Source: Halomicrobium katesii DSM 19301
Lineage (GTDB): Archaea > Halobacteriota > Halobacteria > Halobacteriales > Haloarculaceae
Assembly (NCBI RefSeq): GCF_000379085.1
Contig: NZ_KB905378.1
Location: 2,543,512 to 2,607,511, forward strand
Reading direction: 5' to 3'
DNA length: 64,000 nt
Every line of letters starts with the position of its first letter. The first letter of the stretch is position 1. Shown here in pieces: positions 26,573 through 35,204 of the stretch. A model generated the notes under the pieces. It had not been told where the DNA came from, did no database searches, and was given only the letters and a program-made list of their open reading frames with translations. The position numbers were made by a program, and so were the translations under genes.

Positions 26573-26827
26573 TCATTGCACCGTCGGCTTGCCCCGTGCG
26601 TGTTTGATCCAGCGGTCCATCTGTTGGTTGAGACACCAGAACAGGACGACCACCATCGCGACGAACGCGAGCAGCACCACGACCGCGAGCACGATCGGAT
26701 TCTGGGCCGGCAAGCCAAGCAGCAGTATCAGCGACGCGACGAGCACCATCTCCAGTGCACACCTGATTCCGGCGAACAGGAACGGCGGATGTGGAACGTC
26801 CGACAGCTCGCCGCCAGATCCAGCCAT
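26573..26827 (-). CDS. Two-span membrane protein (84 aa)
   Basis: A hydrophobic 84-residue protein with two predicted membrane helices (about 20-40 and 45-65) and a basic C-terminal tail (KHARGKPTVQ). It lacks a known domain. It lies between the methyltransferase gene on the same strand and the divergent HtrA gene. A conserved haloarchaeal small membrane protein is the likely class. Confidence 0.6.
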   Translation of the reverse strand: MAGSGGELSDVPHPPFLFAGIRCALEMVLVASLILLLGLPAQNPIVLAVVVLLAFVAMVVVLFWCLNQQMDRWIKHARGKPTVQ

Positions 26828-26983
26828 AGCTACGGGTACGGTAAACCACTACCTCAAGCTTGTGTCCGTTTCGTCGACAGGTCTGAGACTCGCGACGGCC
26901 CCGGTCGGCCGTTCGCTCCACCGCCCAGAGCGCGAAACGTCGTCTGGCCGTGGGTTTATTCGACCGCCGCCGATAGTACGCCC

Positions 26984-28045
26984 ATGGACGATCAGCAGAC
27001 GCGTCGTGGCGTGCTGGGTTCGATGGCGGCGGCCGTCGGTGCCAGCGTCGCGGGCTGTCAGGCCCCCGCGCTGGACGCGACCGCCGGCTCCGAAGGGCAA
27101 TCGGCCAGCGACGGCTACAACGCCGTCTACGAGCAGGTGGTCGACTCCGTCGCGACGGTCCGTACGTACACCGAGAACAGTCGCGGCGGTCAGGGGAGTG
27201 CGTTCGTCTACAGCGACGACTACCTCGTGACCAACGAACACGTCGTCGGTGACGCCGACGAGATCTACGTCCGCTACCGCGAGTCGGGCTGGATCGAGTC
27301 CGCCGTCGTCGCCGTCGACGCCTACAGCGATCTGGCCGTCATCGAGGTCACCGACAAACCGGCGAGTGCCACGCCGCTGCCCTTCGTCGAGGCCGATCCC
27401 GGCGTCGGGACGGAGGTGGTCGCCATCGGCAACCCCTTCGGGCTCTCGGGCTCGGTCTCGGCCGGGATCGTCAGCGGCGTCGACCGGACGCTCCCGGCGG
27501 CGAACGGCTTCTCGATCCCCGACGCCGTCCAGACCGACGCGGCGGTCAATCCGGGAAACAGCGGCGGCCCGCTGGTCACGCTCGACGGGACGGTCGTCGG
27601 CGTCATCAACTCCGGCGGGGGCGACAACATCGGCTTCGCCATCTCGGCGGCGCTCACCCGCAGGGTCGTCCCGTCGCTGATCGACTCCGGGGCCTACGAC
27701 CACTCGTACCTCGGCGTCCGGCTGACCGATCTGACGCCGCCGATCGTCGAGGCAAACGACCTCCGGACGGCCGAGGGCGTCTACATCGACGAAGTCGTCA
27801 CGGACGGACCCGCCGAGGGCGTCCTGGAGCCGTCGAACGGCGAAGAAGTCGTCAACGGCGTCAGAGCCGGCGTCGGCGGCGACGTGGTCGTGGCGATGGA
27901 CGAGACCCCGACTCCCTCCCGGCAACACCTCTCCTCGTTTCTCGCACTGGAGACGACGCCGGGCGACACGATCGCCGTCGACGTACTCCGCGAGGGGTCC
28001 CGAGAGACGGTCGATCTCACGCTGGGCGAGCGACCGGAGAGATAG
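26984..28045 (+). CDS. HtrA/DegP-like serine protease, Tat-exported lipoprotein
   Basis: A 353-residue extracytoplasmic protease. The N-terminus has TRRGVLGSMAAAVGASVAGC, a Tat motif with a lipobox cysteine at 25. The trypsin-like domain shows TNEHVVGD (His86), YSDLAVIEV (Asp116) and NPGNSGGPL (Ser193). One PDZ-like domain follows (about 235-350, LGVRLTDLTPPIV onward). It would degrade misfolded exported proteins. ATG at 26984 is preceded by a tttatt box 27 bases upstream; longer frames lack family sequence. Confidence 0.92.
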   Translation: MDDQQTRRGVLGSMAAAVGASVAGCQAPALDATAGSEGQSASDGYNAVYEQVVDSVATVRTYTENSRGGQGSAFVYSDDYLVTNEHVVGDADEIYVRYRESGWIESAVVAVDAYSDLAVIEVTDKPASATPLPFVEADPGVGTEVVAIGNPFGLSGSVSAGIVSGVDRTLPAANGFSIPDAVQTDAAVNPGNSGGPLVTLDGTVVGVINSGGGDNIGFAISAALTRRVVPSLIDSGAYDHSYLGVRLTDLTPPIVEANDLRTAEGVYIDEVVTDGPAEGVLEPSNGEEVVNGVRAGVGGDVVVAMDETPTPSRQHLSSFLALETTPGDTIAVDVLREGSRETVDLTLGERPER

Positions 28046-28048
28046 TCG

Positions 28049-28127
28049 TACGGACTCGTCGATCGTTCCCGAATCGACCGCACGACTGCGTGCGGTCGAC
28101 CTGGCAAACGGCGACGATACTCCGTCT
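28049..28127. repeat. Degenerate palindromic element related to family B
   Basis: An inner hairpin gaatcgaccgcacgactgcg/tgcggtcgac like the core of family B, flanked by eroded arms acggactcgtcg and cgacgatactccgtctc. The right end overlaps by one base the TGA stop of the minus-strand Gins51 gene (28129-28127). The left edge is a few bases after the HtrA stop. The length is about 79 bp. Confidence 0.55.
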
Positions 28128-29029
28128 CAGTCGAGGCGTTCGGCGGCGTCCCGATCGACCAGCGGCGCGGCGTTTTGCTCGGGGAGCGTGACCACGTCGT
28201 CGGTCGAGAGGTCGTACTCGCGCTGGTCGATCCCGAAGATCTCGCCGACATCGTCCGTGATCCGGACGGTCGCGCGCTCGATCGTCGGCGTCGCCGGCTC
28301 GTCGCCGGTGTCGGGCGCGTCCGGCGAGGTCGGCCCCGCGTCGTCGGACGGGGGAGAGGGTACCGTGCCGCCGTCGGAGGCCGGTGACTGCTCGCCGGCC
28401 AGCGGGTCGTCCCGGCTGGCACCCCCCTCTGGCGGACCGTCCGGCGGCGCGTCGGGCGGCAGGTCGACGCTCTCGTCGCTGCCCATCAGGTCGGCCGCTT
28501 CGATCGTCGTCGGCTCGTCGCTCGACGAGGGGTCGGCGGCCGGCTCCGGCTCGGGTTCCGGCCTGGCGTCGTCGGGCTCGGACGACACCTCGTCCGCGGG
28601 GCTCTCGTCGGCTCCCGCGTCTTCGACGGCATCGGGCGTCACGTCGCCAGCGAGCACGTCGAAGACGTGATCGCGGTTGCTCTCGATGGCGCTGACCAGC
28701 GTCTCGAAGAGGTCCCGCTCCTCGCGGGTCAGCCCCTCCTCCTCGGCCGGCATGTCGGCGGCGGCCAGCGACGCCATCTTGACGATCTTGCCGACGCGGC
28801 GCTCGTAGATCGCTTCGACCGTCGACTCGGCGGTGTTGATGTCGTCGGTCAGGCGGTTGACTTCCGGGGCGTCGAAGGGGTCGTCGGCCCGATCGGCCAC
28901 GCTGTCGCGCTCCTCGCGGAGCTGCTGGATGAACTCCCCCGCGTCGGCGTAGAACGACTCCCGCAGCTGCTGGAGGCTGTCGGTCTGGCGCTCGCGGGAC
29001 TGGACTGACTGGAGTTCGTCGAGATTCAT
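28127..29029 (-). CDS. GINS-family DNA replication protein (Gins51-like)
   Basis: A 300-residue protein. The N-terminal 130 residues are the helical GINS A-domain (LDELQSVQSRERQTDSLQQL, RRVGKIVKMASLAAADMP). A 110-residue disordered, acidic, Pro-rich linker follows, and the C-terminal 50 residues form a small beta domain (ERATVRITDDVGEIFGIDQREYDL). GINS joins MCM and a GAN/Cdc45-type nuclease in the archaeal replicative helicase. The gene overlaps the end of priS by four bases, a conserved replication pair. The long linker is typical of haloarchaea. Confidence 0.86.
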   Translation of the reverse strand: MNLDELQSVQSRERQTDSLQQLRESFYADAGEFIQQLREERDSVADRADDPFDAPEVNRLTDDINTAESTVEAIYERRVGKIVKMASLAAADMPAEEEGLTREERDLFETLVSAIESNRDHVFDVLAGDVTPDAVEDAGADESPADEVSSEPDDARPEPEPEPAADPSSSDEPTTIEAADLMGSDESVDLPPDAPPDGPPEGGASRDDPLAGEQSPASDGGTVPSPPSDDAGPTSPDAPDTGDEPATPTIERATVRITDDVGEIFGIDQREYDLSTDDVVTLPEQNAAPLVDRDAAERLD

Positions 29030-30204
29030 TCTGGGCCTTTCTCGGCGCGGCCGCGGGCCATCGCGAAGACGCCCACGTGCTCTGGATAGGTTCCAATGCC
29101 CGGTTCCAATGTAAAGCTGTCGCCACCGAGTTCGACCGGGCCGCCGTCAGTGACTTCGATCGTGATGTCGTGGCCGCGGAAGGTCTCCGGAACGGCGTCG
29201 ACCAGCGGATCGAACTCGTCGATGTCGTCGCGCTCGATCCGCTGTACTTCGAGACCGCTGCCGCCGTGGAGGCTACCGGGCAGACGGATCAGGCGGTTCG
29301 TGTCCGTCGTCACCGGCTCGTCGATCGGGGCGTTGTCCATCGCGACGACCTCGGTCATCAGCGGCTTGGCGATCTGGAAGAAGGCCGGATGCACGTCGAT
29401 GTTGCCGGCCGCGAGCCGGTCGTAGTTCTGGCGGGCCGCGCTGAGCGCCGCCGTCGCCTTCCCCTCGCCGATCCCCTCGTACTCCCTGAGGCGCTCGATC
29501 GCCGTCTCCTCGTCGCGTTCCAGCAGGTCGTCGACGACGCTCATCACGTGGCGGTGGGCCCGGCGGCTCCACCCGCCTTCGGTCGAGAGCGTCCGCTTCT
29601 GTGCCGGCGAAGATCGCCCCGCCGTTCCGGCCACGGTCTCCTCGTCGACGAGCTGTTCGAACTCCAGCCCGATCCCGCGGACGTAGTCGACGATCTCCCG
29701 GCGCGCGTCCCGTTCGAGCTGCTGGATGCCGGAGTCGCGCACGTGGACGTGGTACCCCCGCCCGCCGGAGAAGACGACGGTCAGGTCCTCGAAGCCGAAG
29801 TCGTTCTCCAGGAAGTCGAGCAGTCGGAGCAGCGCGTCCTTGCACTTTGCGAGCATCTGCGCGTAGCTGTCTTCGCCGAGTTCGACGGCGGGCAGGTGAT
29901 CGGCGTCGAGGTCGAAGACGAGATCCGAGGACCGCCACTCCTTGGCGCTCATCGAGGAGGCGCTGGGGTCGCGGTACCGGCCCGCGGAGAAGTAGACGTG
30001 TTTGGGCCGCTTGCGCTGGAGGAACTCCCCAAGCTCGCCCAGATCCAGCAGCGAGCGGTGTCGGACCATCGTCTCGCTCGGCCCGTCGGTCCAGGGGATG
30101 AACCCCCACTCGCGCTCGTTGGCGTCCGGCGGCGGCGTGAACTCGCTGCGGCGATAGTGGTCGCCGAAGCGTCCCCGAAGGTACGCCTGCGTCCGCTCTT
30201 CCAT
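29026..30204 (-). CDS. priS: DNA primase small catalytic subunit PriS
   Basis: A 392-residue archaeo-eukaryotic primase. The catalytic aspartates are in LVFDLDADHLP (Asp98, Asp100), with SGGRGYHVHVRD (about 153-164) and the C-terminal region containing IRLPGSLHGGSGL (Arg-His substrate binding) further on. The usual zinc-binding Cys motif between the catalytic parts is not obvious, which fits several haloarchaeal PriS. It works with PriL (not in the window) to make primers for replication. Translationally coupled to Gins51 downstream (ATGA overlap). Confidence 0.93.
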   Translation of the reverse strand: MEERTQAYLRGRFGDHYRRSEFTPPPDANEREWGFIPWTDGPSETMVRHRSLLDLGELGEFLQRKRPKHVYFSAGRYRDPSASSMSAKEWRSSDLVFDLDADHLPAVELGEDSYAQMLAKCKDALLRLLDFLENDFGFEDLTVVFSGGRGYHVHVRDSGIQQLERDARREIVDYVRGIGLEFEQLVDEETVAGTAGRSSPAQKRTLSTEGGWSRRAHRHVMSVVDDLLERDEETAIERLREYEGIGEGKATAALSAARQNYDRLAAGNIDVHPAFFQIAKPLMTEVVAMDNAPIDEPVTTDTNRLIRLPGSLHGGSGLEVQRIERDDIDEFDPLVDAVPETFRGHDITIEVTDGGPVELGGDSFTLEPGIGTYPEHVGVFAMARGRAEKGPE

Positions 30205-30261
30205 CTGAACACGTCTTTGCGGACGGCCATCAAAGGAGTTGCGTTCGGTCCGCCAGTTGTG

Positions 30262-30741
30262 TCATCCACGGAGGAGCTTCGAGAGCTTCTCGCGGATCGA
30301 AGCGTCGCCGAGCTTGAGGTAGTAGGCGTCGCCGCCGTCCTCGTAGTAGTTGTCGATCTCGCGTCGGCGCTCGAACCCGAGGTGTTCGTAGAACGAGATC
30401 GCCGCCTGATTGGTCGCACGCGCGTGACAGGTGACGCTCCCGTAGTCCTCCGAGACGCGGGCGATGAGTCGCTTGCCGAACCCGTGGCCGCGGTACTCCT
30501 CGTCGACGGCCAGAAAGAGGATGTAGCCGTCACTGCGGACGGCCGCGAAGCCGATGAGGCGGTTTCGGGAGCCGTCGACGTAGAGGTAGACCCGAGATCG
30601 GCGGTAGGCGTCGCTGAAGAATCCGTGTCGCTGTCTGAGGACGCCGTCACGCTCCCGAATCCGCTCTTTGAGCTTCCAGGCGGCATCGACGTGATCGTCG
30701 TTCCCGCGATCGACGACCCGCGATTCGACGTTGACGCTCAC
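30262..30741 (-). CDS. GNAT-family N-acetyltransferase (RimI-like)
   Basis: A 159-residue acetyltransferase with FAAVRSDGYILFLAVDEEYRGHGFGKRLI (acetyl-CoA pyrophosphate loop RGHGFGKRL), HARATNQAAISFYEHLGFERR and a C-terminal basic helix. GTG at 30741 is chosen because family sequence starts there (SVNVESRVVDRG) and a TATA box gtataatttta lies about 29 bases upstream; a longer frame to 30891 would cross this promoter. Substrate is not determinable; protein N-terminal acetylation is possible. Confidence 0.82.
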   Translation of the reverse strand: MSVNVESRVVDRGNDDHVDAAWKLKERIRERDGVLRQRHGFFSDAYRRSRVYLYVDGSRNRLIGFAAVRSDGYILFLAVDEEYRGHGFGKRLIARVSEDYGSVTCHARATNQAAISFYEHLGFERRREIDNYYEDGGDAYYLKLGDASIREKLSKLLRG

Positions 30742-30860
30742 TGTCCCCACTAGCCCCCAGGAAAGTATAATTTTACCGGTCGGGTTTTTGACATCGGGGC
30801 CACAGGACTCGGCCATTCCGTAGGGGTCAAGGTTAGGCGTCGCCGGCCCCAACAGTGTGT

Positions 30861-31967
30861 ATGACGTTCTCGAAGGTCCCCCGCGTGGCACTTGCGCTGG
30901 TCGCGCTCGCGGCTATCGCTCGACCGGCCGCCGCGCACGTCGACTACGTGACCGATCCGACCGGTGATACGATCGACGCGATCGCGTTCGTTCGCGAGAC
31001 ACTGGCGGAGCCGGTCAACGCAGTGCTGTTCTTCGGTAGCGGTGCGATCGGCGTCGTAGGCCTGGCGCTGTATCTACGGTACCGCCCTCGTGTCCTCGAT
31101 ATCGAGATTCTCCGCGCCAAACTCGCGACCTACGAGGACCTGATCCCGTGGATGCTGCGCCTGAGCCTGGGGCTGCCCCTCGTCGGTGCGGGCTTTCAGG
31201 GGTACCTGTTCGCACCGACGGTGTCGTTCGATCCCGCCGCGAACCCGCTCTTGCGCCTCGCGCTGATCGGCGTCGGGTTCTGCATGCTCTTCGGCCTCGG
31301 AACGCGAATCGTGACCACCTTGGGGATGGGACTGTACGTGCTGGCACTGGCCGTCAGTCCCGACGCGCTGCTGGCACTGGAGTACGTCCCCGGTTTCGTC
31401 GCGCTGTTCGTCCTCGGCGGCGGTCGCCCCAGCGCCGACGACATCCTGCTGGACATCGCCTCGACGGAGGGATCGATCTACGGGCGCGTCGACCGGGTCC
31501 ACCTGCTGAAAGCCTGGCTCGACGAGCTGACGGCCCCGTACCGCCGGTACGTCCCGACGGTGCTACGCGTCGGCCTGGGCGTCTCTTTCGTCTTCCTCGG
31601 CGTCACGCAGAAGCTCGGCGATCCGGCGCGATCGCTCGCAGTGGTCGAGAAGTACGACCTCACCGCCGTCGTCCCGGTCGATCCCGGTCTCTGGGTGCTC
31701 GGAGCGGGCGTGACCGAGGCCGTCGTCGGACTCGCGCTGATCGTCGGCCTGCTGACGCGAGCCAGCGCCGGGGTCGCATTCCTGCTCTTCACGACGACGC
31801 TGTTCGGCCTGCCGCAAGATCCCGTGCTAGCACACGTCACGCTGTTCGGGATGGCGTCGGCACTGGTGACGCTCGGGAGCGGTCCGCTGTCACTGGACCG
31901 GCTGCTCGGCGAGGAGCCGGCGGGCGACGCTGAGGGGGTGTCGGCGGCGGACTATAGTAGCCATTGA
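30861..31967 (+). CDS. DoxX-family membrane protein
   Basis: A 368-residue integral membrane protein. It has an N-terminal signal-like segment (VALALVALAAIARPAAAH), then about eight hydrophobic helices, with LGVSFVFLGVTQKLGDPARS and TEAVVGLALIVGLLTRASAG matching DoxX/DoxD quinol-oxidase-related proteins. The last five residues (DYSSH) and the stop are encoded by palindromic element C1, so the natural C-terminus has been replaced. DoxX-type proteins are linked to thiosulfate:quinone or redox stress functions, but this one is uncharacterised. GTG at 30855 is an alternative start. Confidence 0.78.
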   Translation: MTFSKVPRVALALVALAAIARPAAAHVDYVTDPTGDTIDAIAFVRETLAEPVNAVLFFGSGAIGVVGLALYLRYRPRVLDIEILRAKLATYEDLIPWMLRLSLGLPLVGAGFQGYLFAPTVSFDPAANPLLRLALIGVGFCMLFGLGTRIVTTLGMGLYVLALAVSPDALLALEYVPGFVALFVLGGGRPSADDILLDIASTEGSIYGRVDRVHLLKAWLDELTAPYRRYVPTVLRVGLGVSFVFLGVTQKLGDPARSLAVVEKYDLTAVVPVDPGLWVLGAGVTEAVVGLALIVGLLTRASAGVAFLLFTTTLFGLPQDPVLAHVTLFGMASALVTLGSGPLSLDRLLGEEPAGDAEGVSAADYSSH

Positions 31968-32037
31968 AAATCAATGCACACCTGATCGCACGACTGCAGT
32001 GCGATCGGTGTGTAAATCGTTTCAATTGTTACTATAG
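31952..32037. repeat. Palindromic element family C, copy 1 (86 bp)
   Basis: Ends ctatagtagccattgaaa and ttcaattgttactatag form an imperfect long inverted repeat around an inner hairpin gatcgcac...gtgcgatc. Length is 86 bp, the same as copy 2 at 46839. The left end lies inside the doxX frame and supplies its final codons and TGA stop. The element is AT-richer than its surroundings. Confidence 0.86.
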
Positions 32038-32059
32038 CGCTGGGTCCAGAACGGAGTCG

Positions 32060-32494
32060 TCACTCCGACGACCACTCGTCGAGCGTGGTCCGGTTGCCCT
32101 CGTAGACGTACTGCACCTCGATCTCCGTCGAAGAGGTGACCGGCGTGCCGAAGGCGTTGTTCTCGCTGAGCTGGACGATGTCGCCCGGACCGACAGTCGT
32201 CGTCTCGTTGGTCTCCGCCGCTGCCGCCCAGGTCGTGTCCTGGTCGGCACCGACGAAGTGGATCTTTCCGGCTTCGAGTTCGTCGCCGCGGTCGTGGGTC
32301 ACGATGAGCGTGTTGCTCTGCTCGACGTGATCGTAGGTGAAGTTCGCCGACGGCGGGCCGGTCTCCTGACTGTCTACGACGAGGACGTTCAGTCCGACCG
32401 AGGCGGTCACGACGACGGTGATGCCGACCAGAATCGCGACGCTCGTGCTCTCGGAGATCGCTCGCTCGTCCAGCGACGACCCGATCGACACCAT
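32060..32494 (-). CDS. Archaeal type IV pilin-like protein (144 aa)
   Basis: A 144-residue protein with a short leader, DERAISESTSVAILVGITVVV, matching the N-terminal segment of haloarchaeal pilins (DUF1628 type: R(A/G)xS followed by a hydrophobic helix). The rest is a beta-rich extracellular domain with several NxT/S sequons (NFT, NET, NRT), suited to N-glycosylation. The first residue after the hydrophobic helix is positioned as in pilins cleaved by prepilin peptidase. A ttaaata box at 32520-32527 lies about 28 bases upstream on this strand. Confidence 0.78.
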   Translation of the reverse strand: MVSIGSSLDERAISESTSVAILVGITVVVTASVGLNVLVVDSQETGPPSANFTYDHVEQSNTLIVTHDRGDELEAGKIHFVGADQDTTWAAAAETNETTTVGPGDIVQLSENNAFGTPVTSSTEIEVQYVYEGNRTTLDEWSSE

Positions 32495-32577
32495 AGCCAG
32501 TGGATGGTGCGCGTCCGCGGTTAAATATGATTCGGCGATGGGGAAAGCCCTTGGTGGCGGGGGTCCGAGCCACGAGT

Positions 32578-33444
32578 ATGATCGACGAGACCGTCGAGGA
32601 GATTTCCGAGATGCAGACCCACAGCTCCTCCGTCGTCGCCGTGAAAGCAGCGAGAGCGCTGTCGGCACTCGCCGACCGCGAGTTCCCGACCACCGAGGAG
32701 TACGTCCGGGCGCTGGAGCGAAACAGCAGCGCACTTCGACGCGCGAACCCGTCGCACGCGTCGTTGCACACGACCCAGCGGGCGATCGTCGAGCGCGTCT
32801 CCGGGGCGGACCTCGACAGCGTCGCGGACGCGAAAGCCGAGACCGAAGCCGCGATTCAGGCCGTCGTCGAGCAGGTCGAGGCCGGCAAAGAACGGGCCGC
32901 AAAGCGGTGTGGCGACCGCCTCGATCCGACGGCGACGCTCCTCACGCACGACTACTCCGCGACCGTGATCGAGAGTGTCGAGCGTGTGATCGAGACCGCC
33001 GACGGGGAAGTCGACATGACGGTGTACGTCACGGAAGCACGCCCCCGATATCTCGGTCGCAAGCTGGCTCGATCGATGGCGGGGATCGACGGCGTCGACG
33101 TGCGCCTGATCGTCGACAGCGCCGCCGCCCACTATCTCTCGGAGTGTGATCGCGTGCTCGTGGGCATGGACTGCATCGTCGACGACACCCTGTACAACCG
33201 CGTCGGGACGTACCCGATCGCGGCGGCCGCCGCCGATCAGGGCGTTCCGGTGACCGTCGTCGGATCGGAGTCGAAACTGATCGACGGCGGCTTCGCGTTC
33301 GAAAACGAGTTCCGGTCGGTCTCGGAGGTGATGCGAGAGCCGGCGGAAGGGTTCTCGATCGAGAACCCGGCCTACGACGCGACGCCGACGCGTCTCCTCG
33401 ACAACGTCGTCACGGACGAACGCGTCGTGGAATACGACGAGTGA
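32578..33444 (+). CDS. eIF-2B alpha/ribose-1,5-bisphosphate isomerase-family protein
   Basis: A 288-residue protein of the eIF2B alpha/MtnA/R15P isomerase superfamily: a helical N-terminal domain (MQTHSSSVVAVKAARALSAL), then a Rossmann-like half with TLLTHDYSATVIESV, VYVTEARPRYLGRKLA and LVGMDCIVDDTLYNRVGTYP. The Arg and Asp in the last two are catalytic in sugar isomerases. Haloarchaea have several such paralogues; the choice between nucleotide-salvage isomerase and translation-factor-like role is not settled. ATG 32578 is selected by family alignment. Confidence 0.8.
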   Translation: MIDETVEEISEMQTHSSSVVAVKAARALSALADREFPTTEEYVRALERNSSALRRANPSHASLHTTQRAIVERVSGADLDSVADAKAETEAAIQAVVEQVEAGKERAAKRCGDRLDPTATLLTHDYSATVIESVERVIETADGEVDMTVYVTEARPRYLGRKLARSMAGIDGVDVRLIVDSAAAHYLSECDRVLVGMDCIVDDTLYNRVGTYPIAAAAADQGVPVTVVGSESKLIDGGFAFENEFRSVSEVMREPAEGFSIENPAYDATPTRLLDNVVTDERVVEYDE

Positions 33445-33602
33445 TGCCGACGGCCGTCAGTTCGCAGGGGGCGTCACCACCCGGGTCGGAGAGATCGGTC
33501 ACAGTCGTCGGTGACAGTCAGTGAACTCCGATCCCAGGAGAGAGTGCGACGGGTGTGAATCACTTCGGTCGTCACTGTAGACGCCCGGCAAAACGAGACG
33601 AA

Positions 33603-33800
33603 CTACCGCGTCGCGACCGTCGAACGGCAGTCCGGGCAGACGAGTTCGCGCTCGTCGGCCGTGGCGCGGACGATCCAGTTTCCGTCGGCGGAACTCTCGA
33701 ATTCGCAGGTCGGACAGAAGAGCAACGACTTCCGGCGACCGGTCGTCGGTGGCGGTGCCTCTGCACTCGCTGCAGTGCAGCGTGAGTCGATACTGGTCAT
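33603..33800 (-). CDS. Small zinc-ribbon protein (65 aa)
   Basis: A 65-residue protein with a two-strand zinc ribbon: LLFCPTCEFESSADGNWIVR and ELVCPDCRSTVATR, giving a C-x2-C...C-x2-C site. The N-terminal 25 residues are disordered. This arrangement is very common among small haloarchaeal proteins of unknown function (DUF8106-like). It is convergent with nothing nearby and lies between the isomerase gene and MscS. Confidence 0.7.
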   Translation of the reverse strand: MTSIDSRCTAASAEAPPPTTGRRKSLLFCPTCEFESSADGNWIVRATADERELVCPDCRSTVATR

Positions 33801-33943
33801 CGACTGTGCCTAGCTGGTGGACGGTCAAATACCTGTTGGCTAATTGTTTAATTGTTCCTGTAGTACGGTGTTGTACCGCGATAACGCCTGTCGTGGTCGG
33901 GCGCTACGCAACCCTTTTGTCCGGAGACGCGGATTGGACGAGC

Positions 33944-34948
33944 ATGACGACGGGTGGCGTCTCGGGGGCCCAGAGCGGGACGGCGACGCCGACAGCCTCG
34001 CCGACCGGGACGCTCGAATCGCCGGTGCCCTACGAGATGTTTCCGGGGGTGCCCGACTGGATACTGGATCTGGGTGCGGTGGTCGCCGTCCTCGTGGTGG
34101 CGTACTTCGCCTCGCGGCTCGTCGTGCTCGTGTTCGGTCGACGCATCGCGCGTCGGTTCCAGCGGCCGAGTCTGACCCGGACCGCGATCAGAGGGATCCG
34201 GGGCGCGGTGTTCCTGATCGCTCTCCTGTCGATCCTCCGCATCTACGGGCTCAAGCTGAGTGACATCTCGCTGTCGGTCGCCGTGTTCTCTGCCGTGGTC
34301 GGTGTGGTGATCGCACCGGTCGTCGGTTCGATCGTCAGCGGCGTCTTCCTGCTCGCGGACCAGCCCTACGAGATCGGTGACATGATCGAACTCGCCGACA
34401 CCGATACGCGGGGCTTCGTCGAGGACATCACGCTCCGATACACGAAGATATTCACGCTAGACAACACGTTCATCGTCATTCCGAACGGGACGATCCGGGA
34501 GCGAGACGTGGTCAACTACTCCGCAGAGGACCCCCGAACGCGCCTGCGACTCGACATCACGGTGACCTACGAGGGCGACCTCGACGAGGCCAGGCGGATC
34601 GTCGAGCGCTCGGCCCGACAGGTCGACGCCGTCATCGAGGGCGGGCCGGACATCCGCGTCGGTGCGGCCAGATACCCCGCCGCGCCGACGTGTTACATCA
34701 ACAGCTTCGCCGACCACGGCATCCAGCTCACGCTGCGATACTGGGTCGTGGAGCCCTACAAGCTGCTCGCGACCCGCTCGAAGGTCCAGACGAACGTCTG
34801 GGCCGCGCTGGAAGACGCCGACGTGGAGATCGCCTACCCCCACTCGCATCTGCACTTCGACGACACTAGCGGCCAGATGCGGGTCGCGATGGAGGAGGGA
34901 GCGCCCGACGGCCCGTCGCCCGATCCCGACCGCGACGGTCCGGCGTGA
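33944..34948 (+). CDS. MscS-family mechanosensitive channel
   Basis: A 334-residue membrane protein with three N-terminal membrane segments (about residues 45-65, 85-105, 110-140). The third is the pore helix ending VVGSIVSGVFLLADQP, followed by the beta domain YEIGDMIELADTDTRGFVEDITLRYTKIFTLDNTFIVIPNG, a hallmark of MscS. The alpha-beta C-terminal domain ends in a Pro-rich acidic tail. It should release solutes on hypo-osmotic shock. ATG 33944 matches family starts. Confidence 0.9.
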   Translation: MTTGGVSGAQSGTATPTASPTGTLESPVPYEMFPGVPDWILDLGAVVAVLVVAYFASRLVVLVFGRRIARRFQRPSLTRTAIRGIRGAVFLIALLSILRIYGLKLSDISLSVAVFSAVVGVVIAPVVGSIVSGVFLLADQPYEIGDMIELADTDTRGFVEDITLRYTKIFTLDNTFIVIPNGTIRERDVVNYSAEDPRTRLRLDITVTYEGDLDEARRIVERSARQVDAVIEGGPDIRVGAARYPAAPTCYINSFADHGIQLTLRYWVVEPYKLLATRSKVQTNVWAALEDADVEIAYPHSHLHFDDTSGQMRVAMEEGAPDGPSPDPDRDGPA

Positions 34949-35204
34949 CGGCGACGACGATCCCCACGAGAGGACACTAAAAAGGCGACCCGAATAGATT
35001 CGCGCTCGTTCCTCGCCGACAGGAAGTGCGGTGTCAGTTTATACTTATCAGATACCCAGGCATAGGTATGAAGAGACGGAAGCATGTACAACCATTATAT
35101 ACATCTGATGCCGGCTTCGGGCATGCACAAGCACAGCCACCGGCTGCACGTGTACAGCACGTCCGTCGGGCGGACGGACCCACGAGAGGAGCCGCGAGGG
35201 GACG

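Noticed and set aside
33197-33421. Nothing separate inside the isomerase gene
   Set aside because: Frames on either strand there are shadows of the eIF2B-like coding sequence.
34949-35204. A NarO-type binding site upstream of the nar operon
   Set aside because: Only AT-rich boxes and one small hairpin are visible. The CGAAC/GTTCG-like inverted pair that I recall from Haloferax was not found, and that recollection itself was not checked.
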